Assembly (NCBI RefSeq): GCF_900100545.1
Contig: NZ_FNDP01000019.1
Coordinates: forward strand, 1-53,826
Direction of reading: 5' to 3'
DNA from: Pseudobutyrivibrio sp. 49
GTDB taxonomy: Bacteria; Bacillota; Clostridia; Lachnospirales; Lachnospiraceae
Length of the DNA stretch: 53,826 nucleotides
Made by a program: the position numbers and the translations under genes. Below, one piece after another: positions 32,352 to 41,220 of the stretch (positions are counted from its first letter, which is position 1; the number at the start of each line of letters is the position of its first letter). Under the pieces are notes generated by a model, which was not told where the DNA came from, did no database searches, and worked only from the letters and a program-made list of their open reading frames with translations.

Positions 32352-33491
32352 CTACTCGTGAAGTAATGTCTCCTGTAAATATTGAATCAGCGCGCGAATC
32401 ATTACTGGATTGGCACGATAATATATTTTTGTATCCACCTTATCTAAGGTTAACAAATCTTGCTCCAGTAAGGCCGATGTATGGTGTGAAATGGTGGCTG
32501 TGGTAAGACCAAGCATGCTTGCCAGCTGTGAACCGTATGCAGGCTCATCCACTGTTGCTGTAAGAATCTGTAACTTACTCTTATCAGCTAAAAGCTTCAG
32601 CATGGTCATAACCTTATCTTCACTGAGCTGAGCACGTTGCTCCAAAAGATTGCGGAAACTCATTTCCTTGCTAAAAATCACACCAACTACTGCAACATGC
32701 TCTGCAGATTCGATTTCATCTCCCTTTAAATAGAAGCCCATATATGCACTCTTCAGGTATGATAAATATATCTCACAATCTCTGTTGTCAGTTGGAATCG
32801 ACATGTTACCATAGAACTCTTTGAGGATGAAATCAGACAGCGAACGTCCCTGTAATTCTCCCTCCACATAGTCCACTAGTTCCTTGCCAAAAACCATAAG
32901 CTTCTTCTCGTACTTCTTCAGAATCTTCTCTGCTCGAAGCATCAAAGCAATCAGCTTCTTAATATGTTCCTTACGATGTAAAAACAACTGCTGTAAACAT
33001 AACTTACGGGAATCTGATATTTCCATCTGGAAAATGATATCCATCACATCAGTGACAGTATTTTTATCATCATCGCCGTCATCAACTGTGGTCGCTCCAT
33101 AAGCCTTTACTAAATCATAAAATGCTGCGTTGTACTCCTGGTCTGAAAGTTCATTCAGGTATGTCTCATGCTCTGCTACAGAACGGTCATTATTATAGGT
33201 TTTTCCTGCAAGTAAAAGAATATTAGCAAAAGAATCAGCTTTTCCGATATCTTCCTCCATCTCACAATAGAAACGAAGTGTCTGCATATCCTTTGAAAAT
33301 TCTGCTCGTGCTACATCTTCTATCTCCTGTAGCAGGTCCACCACTTTTTTGGCTTTCTCATCAGGAGTCATTCCGTAACGTGCTGCCAACTGATACATAT
33401 AGTCAGTAATATATTGTTCCTGATGAGCCGCCATATTTAACAAAGTGACGCTTTCCGAAACATATTGTAATTCTATATGAAATCGATTCAT
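32352..33491 (-). CDS. ArsR-type winged-helix regulator with long N-terminal domain
   Basis: The 379-residue product is much longer than a classical ArsR protein. The C-terminal 85 residues form the winged helix (LLADKSKLQILTATV, GSQLASMLGLTTATISHHTSALLEQDLLTL). The first 290 residues are helical and acidic and may sense a ligand or form a dimer; I see no metal-binding Cys motif. It overlaps the MFS gene by 4 bases. The 20-bp repeats flanking the MFS promoter (34781-34872) are its likely operators, giving autoregulation of the three-gene operon. Confidence 0.8.
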   Translation of the reverse strand: MNRFHIELQYVSESVTLLNMAAHQEQYITDYMYQLAARYGMTPDEKAKKVVDLLQEIEDVARAEFSKDMQTLRFYCEMEEDIGKADSFANILLLAGKTYNNDRSVAEHETYLNELSDQEYNAAFYDLVKAYGATTVDDGDDDKNTVTDVMDIIFQMEISDSRKLCLQQLFLHRKEHIKKLIALMLRAEKILKKYEKKLMVFGKELVDYVEGELQGRSLSDFILKEFYGNMSIPTDNRDCEIYLSYLKSAYMGFYLKGDEIESAEHVAVVGVIFSKEMSFRNLLEQRAQLSEDKVMTMLKLLADKSKLQILTATVDEPAYGSQLASMLGLTTATISHHTSALLEQDLLTLDKVDTKIYYRANPVMIRALIQYLQETLLHE

Positions 33492-34771
33492 GCTGCCTCC
33501 AAAGATTCATTTTTATCCACTGCCTGTGGCTCTTCATCATCCAAACTATGATTAAGAAAGAGTACGCCGCAAAATGCAACTGCAATCAAACCTGCACCTA
33601 CAAAAATTGTTGGAACACCTACAAAACGAACTGCAATACTAACAATAAATGCTGTCACTGGCACGATAGCTGAGCCAAGTGCATTACCGATGCTGGCTGC
33701 TCTTGCCAAATACTCACGGTCAATCATTCGTATTGTCTCTATACCTAAGAACATATTTCCTACACTGATGATAAGGCCAAGCATTGCTGCCAATACAACG
33801 ATAGTTGACATAGCAAAATATAAATTAGAATAAAGTCCTTTTCCTGCCACCATCAGCAGATAGAATCCAGCGATTCCTGTGCAAATCATTACAAGAACCA
33901 TTTTAACATTTAATCTATCCTGAATCATTGGGTAAATTACAGAACCTAATAACATTGAAATAGATAATGTAGTTCCAAATACAGATAAGTACCATACATT
34001 ACCACGGAACAGCTCTGTTACCATAGGTGTCTGTAAACTATTCAAAGGAACGAGAATACCATTTAAGAACAATATCATCATTGTGATAGCTACTAAACGC
34101 TTCTTTGATGCACAGTATACGAAGCCACCCTTCAAATCTGCAAAATAACCTGATACGCTAAAGCCGTTAGAATCCTTATGAACATCCTCATGTAACTCTA
34201 ATGACATAATCAACAGTGCTGATAATACGAAGGTTACCATATCCACATAAATAGCACCGGCACTTCCAATCAGTGCAATAATAGCTGCTGCTACACCTGT
34301 TCCTATCAGCTCTACCACACTAGAAGAAGCCTGATTTACTGACATTGCTGTTCCATACTGTTCTCTTGGCACAATCTGTGGAAAAATAGCTGTGCCTGCT
34401 GGAATACGGAATGCCTCAGCACTGGAAATGATAAAGCTAAGTACTGCAATAAGTGGTGCGCTTAAGAAACCAAGTAACAAGCCTGTTGCCAAAACGCCAA
34501 CACATAAAGCACGAATCAAATCAGTTACCACCATAATCATCTTCTTATTATGACGCTCAACCCATGGCCCAGCTAGTGGAGTTAAGAAAATTGTAGGTAA
34601 TCGATTGATAGCGTAGATGATTGCAGACCAGCTAGCCTCACCAGTTAATTCATAAACAATCCATGATGAAGCAATGGCATCAATAGAATCACCAAAACGA
34701 TTGATAAGTGATGCAGCTAAATCCTTTCTGAAATTACGATTTGCAAATAATTCTTTGTATGCTACTTTCAT
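33488..34771 (-). CDS. MFS transporter (MFS_3-type exporter)
   Basis: The 427-residue membrane protein has about twelve spans. The N-terminal FRKDLAASLINRFGDSIDAIASSWIVYELTG and GPWVERHNKKMIMVVTDLIRA (the MFS A-motif region after span 2) match the enterobactin/macrolide-exporter-like MFS_3 group. It is likely an exporter of a small toxic compound, controlled by the ArsR protein encoded next. GGAGGG lies 5 bases before the ATG. First gene of the operon, with a good promoter and flanking repeats. Confidence 0.85.
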   Translation of the reverse strand: MKVAYKELFANRNFRKDLAASLINRFGDSIDAIASSWIVYELTGEASWSAIIYAINRLPTIFLTPLAGPWVERHNKKMIMVVTDLIRALCVGVLATGLLLGFLSAPLIAVLSFIISSAEAFRIPAGTAIFPQIVPREQYGTAMSVNQASSSVVELIGTGVAAAIIALIGSAGAIYVDMVTFVLSALLIMSLELHEDVHKDSNGFSVSGYFADLKGGFVYCASKKRLVAITMMILFLNGILVPLNSLQTPMVTELFRGNVWYLSVFGTTLSISMLLGSVIYPMIQDRLNVKMVLVMICTGIAGFYLLMVAGKGLYSNLYFAMSTIVVLAAMLGLIISVGNMFLGIETIRMIDREYLARAASIGNALGSAIVPVTAFIVSIAVRFVGVPTIFVGAGLIAVAFCGVLFLNHSLDDEEPQAVDKNESLEAA

Positions 34772-34780
34772 GACAACCCT

Positions 34781-34872
34781 CCAATATTAGATGCTTATCT
34801 TATATCTCCTTCGATACATATAAAATATCATTTTGTATGATGGTTGTCAACACTAATATTAGATATTTATCT
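34781..34872 (-). promoter_or_regulatory. MFS-ArsR operon promoter flanked by 20-bp direct repeats
   Basis: TTGACA (34850-34845) and TATTTT (34827-34822) are 17 bases apart on the minus strand. Plus-strand repeats of the form CyAATATTAGATnnTTATCT lie at 34781-34800 (next to the start codon) and 34853-34872 (upstream of -35, overlapping the stop of the previous gene), with 17 of 20 bases identical. They bracket the promoter as expected for operators. Confidence 0.65.
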
Positions 34873-35377
34873 AACATCCCCAAATATTTACCAAAACACC
34901 AATAGCAATACCTATTACTGTATCCAAAAATCTGTTGCAGGCAAATAAATATGGATTTGAATCTCCTATGTGATTAACAACAATACTTAAAAATACTACA
35001 CAGGAAAAATAAGACGCCTGCTTTTTCTTAATCAATACCGATGTGTAAATAACAAGCACAATCATCCCTGAAATTAGGACCGAACCCACATAGTCATAGC
35101 TGATAACTTTAGGCAAAAATATATGCTTTATAACAATATAAAGGAACCCATAAAAGGTTCCTATAAAAGTTCCAATCATCCTCTGCTTGGCATTTTTGAT
35201 TGTGCTTTCCCTGGTTGCCTGCATGCACCATAGAGCAGACAACTGTGAATAAAAAACAATTCCTGCCCCATTTCTATAATAATCCACTACAAAGCAGAGT
35301 AGAACTGCTATAGCAGATTTTATTATTCGCATTCCAATTCTTGGAAACTCTAAGTTTAATTCTTTAAGCTTCTTCAA
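34871..35377 (-). CDS. Small FUSC/aromatic-acid-exporter-like membrane protein
   Basis: The 168-residue protein has about five spans. GMRIIKSAIAVLLCFVVDY and the TIKNAKQRMIGTFIGTFYGFL segment (conserved R-x-x-G-T-x-x-G) match the membrane domain of aromatic-acid exporter/FUSC proteins. The usual cytoplasmic C-terminal half (another 150 or more residues) is absent; the frame ends cleanly inside the promoter repeat of the next operon, so it may be naturally short or truncated. It starts 5 bases after the RelA/SpoT-like gene and is last in the ATP-grasp operon. It could export a product of that pathway. Confidence 0.7.
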   Translation of the reverse strand: MKKLKELNLEFPRIGMRIIKSAIAVLLCFVVDYYRNGAGIVFYSQLSALWCMQATRESTIKNAKQRMIGTFIGTFYGFLYIVIKHIFLPKVISYDYVGSVLISGMIVLVIYTSVLIKKKQASYFSCVVFLSIVVNHIGDSNPYLFACNRFLDTVIGIAIGVLVNIWGC

Positions 35378-35382
35378 TTCTT

Positions 35383-36372
35383 CTAGTCCACCAATCCATT
35401 TTGAAATCTTGATAAATGTTCAAATGGTAAAATCTGTCGCCCCCTAAATAACCCACAGCCATCATTAATTAAACTGTTATTAACAGCTGTAAACATATTT
35501 ACATCAAGCTCAGATAAATCTAAATTTTCCAATGATACAACTCTCTCATAGGCCTCATCAAAGAATACACATTCCCCTTCAGGAATCTCTAATCTTCTGT
35601 TTTTCTGCTGCTCCTGAGACTCCACATATCTCAGATGATTAGACTCTCCAATTTCAGCACTATCATCCATAGATTTCGTTCTAAGCTGCACCTCAACGTG
35701 GCACCTTGCCTGCTCATCAAACAAGGTTAAATGTAAGGATCTATATCCAACATTGGTTGGCTTATGAACATAATCTCTATAGGTATCCCACAAACTTTTA
35801 TCCAACAATTCCGAGCATTCACGCCCTTCCAAATTTGCCTTAACAACTGTAAAACCCTGGGATTCCAAGAACACAGGCATTTTATTGGCAATTTCATATA
35901 AAAGCTTAATCTCTTCCTCTTCTAAATCCTGCCCCTCTTTTAAATGACACTTAGGTAAAGAGATAACAATTCGATAAGCGAGTACATCCCTAAAACAACT
36001 TAATTTTTCCTTTATCTCCTGAGTCGCTGGGAAATGATGGTACTTCTGATAGTATTCATATATGAAGTCCACAATGTATCTATTAAACTTTTCTTCCGAC
36101 CGGATAATAGATTTAATTCTCCCCTTAAAGGTGAATGCCAAATATGGATATGCTACTACCATATATTTATAGAACTCACGAATTCTTTGGGACTGAGAGG
36201 TTAAAAATTCGTTGTGCTCTAAAATCTCATATATAGTATCAAGAAATGCGCAGTGCACTAAGTCTACCTGATTATGAGTTGTTAATGCGTTTTCCTCCAA
36301 ATCATCTATATATTTCTGTAATATCCTAAAAATTGTCTCTCCATCATATAAATAATCATTTAGTTTAATCAT
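35383..36372 (-). CDS. RelA/SpoT-type nucleotidyltransferase domain protein
   Basis: The 329-residue product contains a (p)ppGpp-synthetase-like domain at about 100-250: FKGRIKSIIRSEEKF, FRDVLAYRIVISLP, YVHKPTNVGYRSLHLTLFD and HVEVQLRTKSMDD, keeping the Tyr-Arg-Ser-Leu-His and Glu-Val-Gln-Leu-Arg-Thr positions of active synthetases. No HD hydrolase, TGS or ACT domain is seen. Helical N- and C-terminal regions are unlike the short RelP/RelQ enzymes. It could make an alarmone or another pyrophosphorylated nucleotide tied to the amidoligase pathway, whose operon it shares (30 bases after the second M14 gene). Confidence 0.8.
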   Translation of the reverse strand: MIKLNDYLYDGETIFRILQKYIDDLEENALTTHNQVDLVHCAFLDTIYEILEHNEFLTSQSQRIREFYKYMVVAYPYLAFTFKGRIKSIIRSEEKFNRYIVDFIYEYYQKYHHFPATQEIKEKLSCFRDVLAYRIVISLPKCHLKEGQDLEEEEIKLLYEIANKMPVFLESQGFTVVKANLEGRECSELLDKSLWDTYRDYVHKPTNVGYRSLHLTLFDEQARCHVEVQLRTKSMDDSAEIGESNHLRYVESQEQQKNRRLEIPEGECVFFDEAYERVVSLENLDLSELDVNMFTAVNNSLINDGCGLFRGRQILPFEHLSRFQNGLVD

Positions 36373-36402
36373 GCTGTCTTCCCCAATTGTCTCCTTCTTT
36401 TT

Positions 36403-37332
36403 TTATGATAACGGAATAAGCTTAAAAGCCGCTGTATTCTGATACACTATCGGACTATCGTACTCAAAAGCTATAATCCCATCTGTACTTGCAGTCACTG
36501 TCTGAATAACTTCTCCAGTATATGGATTAGTAACATATGCCATCACCTGCCCCTTGATCACTACATCACCAGCTTGTACTATTGGTTCCATAAATCCAGC
36601 ATTAGCTGTTCTGATACTTATAAATTTGCCACTTTCTATGACTTTTGAAACACAGCCTTCTGTACTTTCGTAATCAATAACTCCTTCTTTTGCCAGGAAA
36701 TTCAGCACAGCATGTACACCAATTTCAGCGCTCTTTTTATCTATCTTTTCCGTACTGGATGTATAAATAGAGAAGGCCTCGGTGTCCCAAATTTGCCAAT
36801 TGTAGTTTAGGGTTGCTGTATCAAAGGGTCTTGGGTTGTGGATAACTACAAAGGGTAATCCAAACGCCTTGGCCATCTCTACGTTTTCATTTCCAGTTTT
36901 CATAATCCTTACCTGGGGCACAAAATGCCCAGGCATATAGAAGGACGCAAACTGGATTCCAAACTTATAATCTTTTATCTGCTCAAATATTCCTGCTGCG
37001 ATTCTCTGTGTTGTTTCCCCTTTTTCGTATCCAGGAAACATTCTGTTTATATCAGTATTATCAATACTCCAAAATCGTTTTTTTATATTCATGGAATAAG
37101 GATTTCCACTGGGCACTACCATGATGGACTTGTCCTTGGAAATCTTTCCACACTCTTCTAGTTCCTTCAGTTTCTTTATCAACAAACTGCACACGTACAC
37201 CTGTTGATATTCATTTCCTCGTAGGCTACCAACGATACATGCTGTCTTTTCACCTTCTCCAAAAACATAGCCTTTTACCCTGAAATCGTCTCTGTATAAT
37301 CCCTTAAACGAATATATAACCTCTTCTCTCAT
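36403..37332 (-). CDS. M14 AstE/AspA-like protein lacking zinc ligands (pseudo-enzyme)
   Basis: The 309-residue paralogue of the M14 protein at 37329 keeps the same fold markers (PSGNPYSMN, DINRMFPGYEKGE, and a C-terminal barrel with GFMEPIVQAGDVVIKGQ). The metal site is lost: the HxxE motif reads SLRGNE (R38 in place of His, E41 kept), the second-His motif reads IQFAS (F128), and the catalytic Glu region reads DTEAFSIY with no matching Glu. The alignment is by eye. It overlaps the active paralogue by 4 bases (ATGA), so a heteromeric complex with a non-catalytic partner is likely. Confidence 0.78.
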   Translation of the reverse strand: MREEVIYSFKGLYRDDFRVKGYVFGEGEKTACIVGSLRGNEYQQVYVCSLLIKKLKELEECGKISKDKSIMVVPSGNPYSMNIKKRFWSIDNTDINRMFPGYEKGETTQRIAAGIFEQIKDYKFGIQFASFYMPGHFVPQVRIMKTGNENVEMAKAFGLPFVVIHNPRPFDTATLNYNWQIWDTEAFSIYTSSTEKIDKKSAEIGVHAVLNFLAKEGVIDYESTEGCVSKVIESGKFISIRTANAGFMEPIVQAGDVVIKGQVMAYVTNPYTGEVIQTVTASTDGIIAFEYDSPIVYQNTAAFKLIPLS

Positions 37333-38306
37333 ACCTGATTCTCCAATAATACCTTTTCCTTGAGAATTCTTCCCATAAGCGAACCTTCCTCCACTACAGG
37401 ATATTCTCTAACTGTAAAAATCATCCCCTTTTCTGGTGCTTTGATTTCAGCTATTACTTCTCCACTTAACGGATTAATAATCTTTCCTACTAATTCTCCT
37501 TTTTCTACCACACTTCCATGTTTCTTTTCCTTCATATATATACCTGAACAAGGCGCGTTCAGATAACAAACATCATCTCCATCTGCATCATAGGCAACAA
37601 TTGCTTCTTTCATATCAGGAACTGCTCCCGTCCATATTCCCAGCTCCTTCATGAGAGAAAAAATGCCGTCCGTCAGTTGATTACCATACTCTTCAGTAAT
37701 TCTCATACCCACTCCCATTTCCACAACAAGGGTATTCGTTCCTTTGCTGTTAAGAGAATAAGCTAGAGTGGATTCTAAAACTGTGCTGGCACCATGTACC
37801 CATATCAAATCCATATTTGCTTTCTTTGCTATAGGTACAAGTGCATCAGCATTCAATTCGTTTATACGAATCTGTGGAACCTCTGTAAGGAAAATATTGC
37901 TGGCATGAATATCTATTACAAGGTCTGCTCCCTCCAGTTCCTCAATAATTTTATATGCCAGATACTCGTTCATATCTCCATCAAGATTGCCTGGAAAAAT
38001 TCTGTTCATATCCAGGTCAAAAGCTGGAATTCCTCTTGTAATGGAATCAATTCCAAAGGGATTCATCGCCGGATATATGTCTACTATGCCGTTTAAGCTA
38101 TCAACCTGCTCCCTAATCCTCCTTGATAGCTCATAGCACACATACTGTCCTTCCAATTCATCCCCATGGATTCCGGTCACTATGCATATTCTTTTCTGTC
38201 TCTTCTTCCTGTCAGCCACAAATCTATGCTTCGTAATTACGAATTCCTCATCTACAGGAAGCGACAGCCTCACTACATCTTCAATTGATTCCAACAATTC
38301 CTTCAT
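37329..38306 (-). CDS. M14-family succinylglutamate desuccinylase/aspartoacylase-like deacylase (active form)
   Basis: The product is 325 residues from the ATG at 38306 (GAGG six bases upstream; overlaps the transglutaminase gene by 26 bases). The zinc site is intact: GIHGDE (H47, E50) and DIHAS (H134). Substrate-binding R91 and N101-R102 (LDMNRIFPG) and the general base E196 (VVEMGVG) are present. The C-terminus is the usual barrel-sandwich domain. The family removes acyl groups from the amino group of Glu, Asp or similar amino acids. Here it probably trims or releases the product of the ATP-grasp ligase. Confidence 0.85.
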   Translation of the reverse strand: MKELLESIEDVVRLSLPVDEEFVITKHRFVADRKKRQKRICIVTGIHGDELEGQYVCYELSRRIREQVDSLNGIVDIYPAMNPFGIDSITRGIPAFDLDMNRIFPGNLDGDMNEYLAYKIIEELEGADLVIDIHASNIFLTEVPQIRINELNADALVPIAKKANMDLIWVHGASTVLESTLAYSLNSKGTNTLVVEMGVGMRITEEYGNQLTDGIFSLMKELGIWTGAVPDMKEAIVAYDADGDDVCYLNAPCSGIYMKEKKHGSVVEKGELVGKIINPLSGEVIAEIKAPEKGMIFTVREYPVVEEGSLMGRILKEKVLLENQV

Positions 38307-39093
38307 CAAAAACCTCTTCCACAACCACATTTATGTCCTGAATCTGAGTAACATTTCCGGTGAATATTCCCTGATTTACAAGACAATCCTCTGAATCTCT
38401 TCCATTGGATATTTTGATATATTCATCTCCCACAAGCTTATAATTGGTAGGATCAAACCCAAGCCATTTTCGTTCGTTCCATATCTCTACCCAGGCATGT
38501 GATAGTCCCTCACCCATCATCATGCCTGCAACATAGCGACAGGGTATACCTTCCATTCGACAAAGAGAAAGCATGATATGTGCATAATCCTGACAAACAC
38601 CGCTCCCGCCAACAAGTGCCTCCTCCGAGGTTGTAGACATATTTGTAACCCCTTGCACATACTGAAAAGAATTACTTAACCCTTCCATAATGGCTGATGC
38701 CTTATCAAGAGCTGAATCAAATCTTTTCAAATCAAGCTTCTGATAATACTCCAAAGTCTTAAGTCCTGGCTTTGTCTTTGGCGTTTGATATTTAAATATA
38801 CCTATCTTGTGAAGTTCATCTGCTTTCTCGTACTCTTCTCTGCCAGTTACGGCAATTCCATTTACATCAAATCCGAAACTGTTATGGAGCTCATTTGTGT
38901 ATCCAAATAAGGTAATGTTTCCGTAGGAATCCTCATCCTCACTGGTCACATTATCTGGATATACCTCCACCGCCAAATTTTCGATTTTTTGTAAATCAGT
39001 ATCATGTGGAACACACTTAAGTGAAAATCTATGATTTTTTACGTAGTCACTAAAAGTGAGCTTCATATGATAGCCAAACTGTAGCTTTTTCAA
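38281..39093 (-). CDS. Transglutaminase-like cysteine protease domain protein
   Basis: The 270-residue product has an N-terminal beta domain (1-95) and a transglutaminase core with the triad C167 (GSGVCQDYAHIML), H199 (GLSHAWVEIW) and D214 (GFDPTN). This is the type found beside circularly permuted ATP-grasp and alpha-E genes in many bacteria. It could be a peptidase, amidase or transamidase acting on the same product. It starts at a TTG overlapping the alpha-E stop (TTGA), with GAGGAG close upstream; the MKKLQFGYHM start fits the family. It is cytoplasmic, with no signal peptide. Confidence 0.85.
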   Translation of the reverse strand: MKKLQFGYHMKLTFSDYVKNHRFSLKCVPHDTDLQKIENLAVEVYPDNVTSEDEDSYGNITLFGYTNELHNSFGFDVNGIAVTGREEYEKADELHKIGIFKYQTPKTKPGLKTLEYYQKLDLKRFDSALDKASAIMEGLSNSFQYVQGVTNMSTTSEEALVGGSGVCQDYAHIMLSLCRMEGIPCRYVAGMMMGEGLSHAWVEIWNERKWLGFDPTNYKLVGDEYIKISNGRDSEDCLVNQGIFTGNVTQIQDINVVVEEVFDEGIVGIN

Positions 39094-39764
39094 AGCTCCT
39101 CACCTACCAATTGTTCAATCTCATCTGTCAACGTCTCATAAGGCATATCATCCAACTGCACTAGATAATTTATGTGCGCCATCCTTGTACTGTCATATCG
39201 CATGGTGCTTTTATCGATACGATTAGTAAGTCTTCTTGTCTCCTTACGAATCCTCTCAGGAAATACTTTTAGTCGTGAATATAAATCAATTCGTTCCACA
39301 AGCTTACCAACCCGTATCATGTTCCGTATTGAGGACTCCTCAATGTCATCATCCGCCATTCCCCAGAATGCAGCTATATTATCCGTCACATGCTGTAAGC
39401 CAATTAATGGTGATTTGTTGATTGCGGCCTGATTCATGGCATATACCGCCAATTGGATATATGAAAGGGATTCACTTCCGATTTCTTCCCTTAGAACAAT
39501 CGCGTTATCATAGGCCCTCATCAGGTTAGAAAAGATTGAATTCTCATCCTCCAGGGAAAAGCAATATCGAGCAACAAAATCCTCCTTGCTCTTATAGATG
39601 TTTGGAATATCCTGACTTTCGCAGAACTTTTCGTACTCCAAATCATCAATATCAATCATTGAATCAAATCTGGCCTCAAAAACCTTTATGGTGGTATACA
39701 CTCGCTCTGTATATCTGCCAAGCCAGTATAATCTGTCTGTGTTCTCTACTGAGATAATACCCAT
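39090..39764 (-). CDS. Alpha-E domain protein
   Basis: The 224-residue all-helical protein begins ISVENTDRLYWLGRYTERVYTT, the hallmark of the alpha-E family (DUF403). It is shorter than the usual 300 or so residues. The family has no known catalytic residues; it is almost always encoded next to a circularly permuted ATP-grasp and a transglutaminase and is thought to act with them. It overlaps the ATP-grasp gene by 19 bases, pointing to coupled translation and probably a complex. Confidence 0.85.
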   Translation of the reverse strand: MGIISVENTDRLYWLGRYTERVYTTIKVFEARFDSMIDIDDLEYEKFCESQDIPNIYKSKEDFVARYCFSLEDENSIFSNLMRAYDNAIVLREEIGSESLSYIQLAVYAMNQAAINKSPLIGLQHVTDNIAAFWGMADDDIEESSIRNMIRVGKLVERIDLYSRLKVFPERIRKETRRLTNRIDKSTMRYDSTRMAHINYLVQLDDMPYETLTDEIEQLVGEEL

Positions 39765-41104
39765 GTATCTTTAAATCCTCCTCCCTGCGAAGAATTAACA
39801 ATAAATGAATCTGGATTTCTGGAGAATCTGGTCAATCCACTTTTCCATACCATTGGTTCATCCCCCATAAGTACAAAGGCTCTCAAGTCCGCTTTTCTTG
39901 GAAGAAGCTCGCATTTTTCCATGATATCGATATCCAGAAAATCTATAACCTCCTGCGCAATGAATCTTCGAGGCTCACTCTTCAACATCTCCTTGAAGTT
40001 TGCTTTTTCCTCTGAGTTCATCTTGCTGCCGAACACTACTCCATATCCACCAGCCTCTGCCACATCCTTTAAAACCAGCTTGTCAAAATTCTCCAGCACA
40101 TACTTCATATCCTCTTCATAGTATGGAAGATAGGTTGGGGCATTATTGAGAATTGGCTCCTCATTCAGATAATATTTCACCATCTTTGGAACGAAATAAT
40201 ATATTCCCTTATCATCTGCCACACCATTTCCTGGTGCATTGATAAGTGCAACATTTCCCTTTCTGTAAATATCAAAAATGTGAGGAATGCCAATTACTGA
40301 ATCCTTCCTAAAGGTCATTGGGTCAAGATATTCATCTGATATTCGTCTGTATACAGCTCCTACTCTCTCTTTACGTCCCGAATAATCGATAAAATACAAG
40401 TGGTCATTTTCAACTATCAGCTCGTGCCCAGAAGCCAAATGCGCACCTGTCTTTTCTGCAAGATACGAGTGTTCAAAATAAGCTGCATTATATCTGCCTG
40501 GAGTCAAGATGACCGTGTGTCCTCCCACATTCACATGGTCCATAGTACGACGTAGCATAGCGGCATAGTTTCTGTTGTCTTCAACATGTTTTCCCGTAAA
40601 AAGATCCGGTGAGCTTCTTCTGGAAATCATTCGCGCAATCATTGGGTAAGATGCGCCTGAAGGGATTCTTAGGTTATCCTCCAGAACATACCAGTCTCCA
40701 TCCTTCGCCTGAACTAAATCAATACCTGCTATGTGGGCATATATTCCCTTGGGTGGCTTGATTCCATCGCACTGAGGTAAATATCCACTACCGGCGTAAA
40801 TAAATTCCTCCGGTATGATGCCGTCTCTAACAATATGCTTGTCGCCATAGATGTCGTTAATAAAACAATTTAGAGCAACAACTCTTTGCTTCAATCCTTT
40901 TTCAAGGTAGGTAAACTCATCCTTATCAATGATTCTTGGAATCATATCAAATGGAAAAAGCTGCTCTTTGAATTCATTGTTTTTATAAATTCCAAACTTA
41001 ACACCATACCTGGCCAATTGCTCATTAACAGCCCCAGAACCTGCATAGATTTCCATATCCTCGACCCGTTCTTTTTTACTAAAAATGTCTGCGTATGTTG
41101 TCAT
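39746..41104 (-). CDS. Circularly permuted ATP-grasp protein (CP_ATPgrasp, DUF404/DUF407)
   Basis: From the ATG at 41104 (AAGGAGG seven bases upstream) the product has 452 residues. Signature segments are LPQCDGIKPPKGIYAHIAGIDLVQAKDGDWYVLEDNLRIPSG, with the Mg/ATP-binding Glu-Asn late in the fold, GRYNAAYFEHSYLA, APGNGVADDKGIY and LKDVAEAGGYGVVFG. The family is predicted to form amide bonds using ATP (acyl-phosphate intermediate), making short peptides or modifying amino acids; no substrate is established. First gene after its own terminator-containing leader, and the centre of the proposed pathway. Confidence 0.88.
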   Translation of the reverse strand: MTTYADIFSKKERVEDMEIYAGSGAVNEQLARYGVKFGIYKNNEFKEQLFPFDMIPRIIDKDEFTYLEKGLKQRVVALNCFINDIYGDKHIVRDGIIPEEFIYAGSGYLPQCDGIKPPKGIYAHIAGIDLVQAKDGDWYVLEDNLRIPSGASYPMIARMISRRSSPDLFTGKHVEDNRNYAAMLRRTMDHVNVGGHTVILTPGRYNAAYFEHSYLAEKTGAHLASGHELIVENDHLYFIDYSGRKERVGAVYRRISDEYLDPMTFRKDSVIGIPHIFDIYRKGNVALINAPGNGVADDKGIYYFVPKMVKYYLNEEPILNNAPTYLPYYEEDMKYVLENFDKLVLKDVAEAGGYGVVFGSKMNSEEKANFKEMLKSEPRRFIAQEVIDFLDIDIMEKCELLPRKADLRAFVLMGDEPMVWKSGLTRFSRNPDSFIVNSSQGGGFKDTWVLSQ

Positions 41105-41123
41105 GCTCTCTCTCCTCCTTTCT

Positions 41124-41210
41124 GTAAAATAAAAAGGCGCCTCAAGCCACAATTGTGACTCAAAACGCCTTTGTTTGATTAAAGTATACGGAAATTTAAA
41201 GAATATGCAA
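41124..41210 (-). promoter_or_regulatory. Promoter and 5'-terminal terminator hairpin of the ATP-grasp operon
   Basis: TTGCAT (41210-41205) and TATACT (41188-41183) are 16 bases apart on the minus strand. The predicted transcript begins only a few bases before CAAAGGCG (41173-41166), which pairs with CGCCUUU (41139-41133). An inner AGUCAC/GUGGCU stem is present, and UUUUUAUUUU follows. The SD comes next. It belongs to the shared leader family. Confidence 0.7.
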
Positions 41211-41220
41211 CTGTTTTCTA

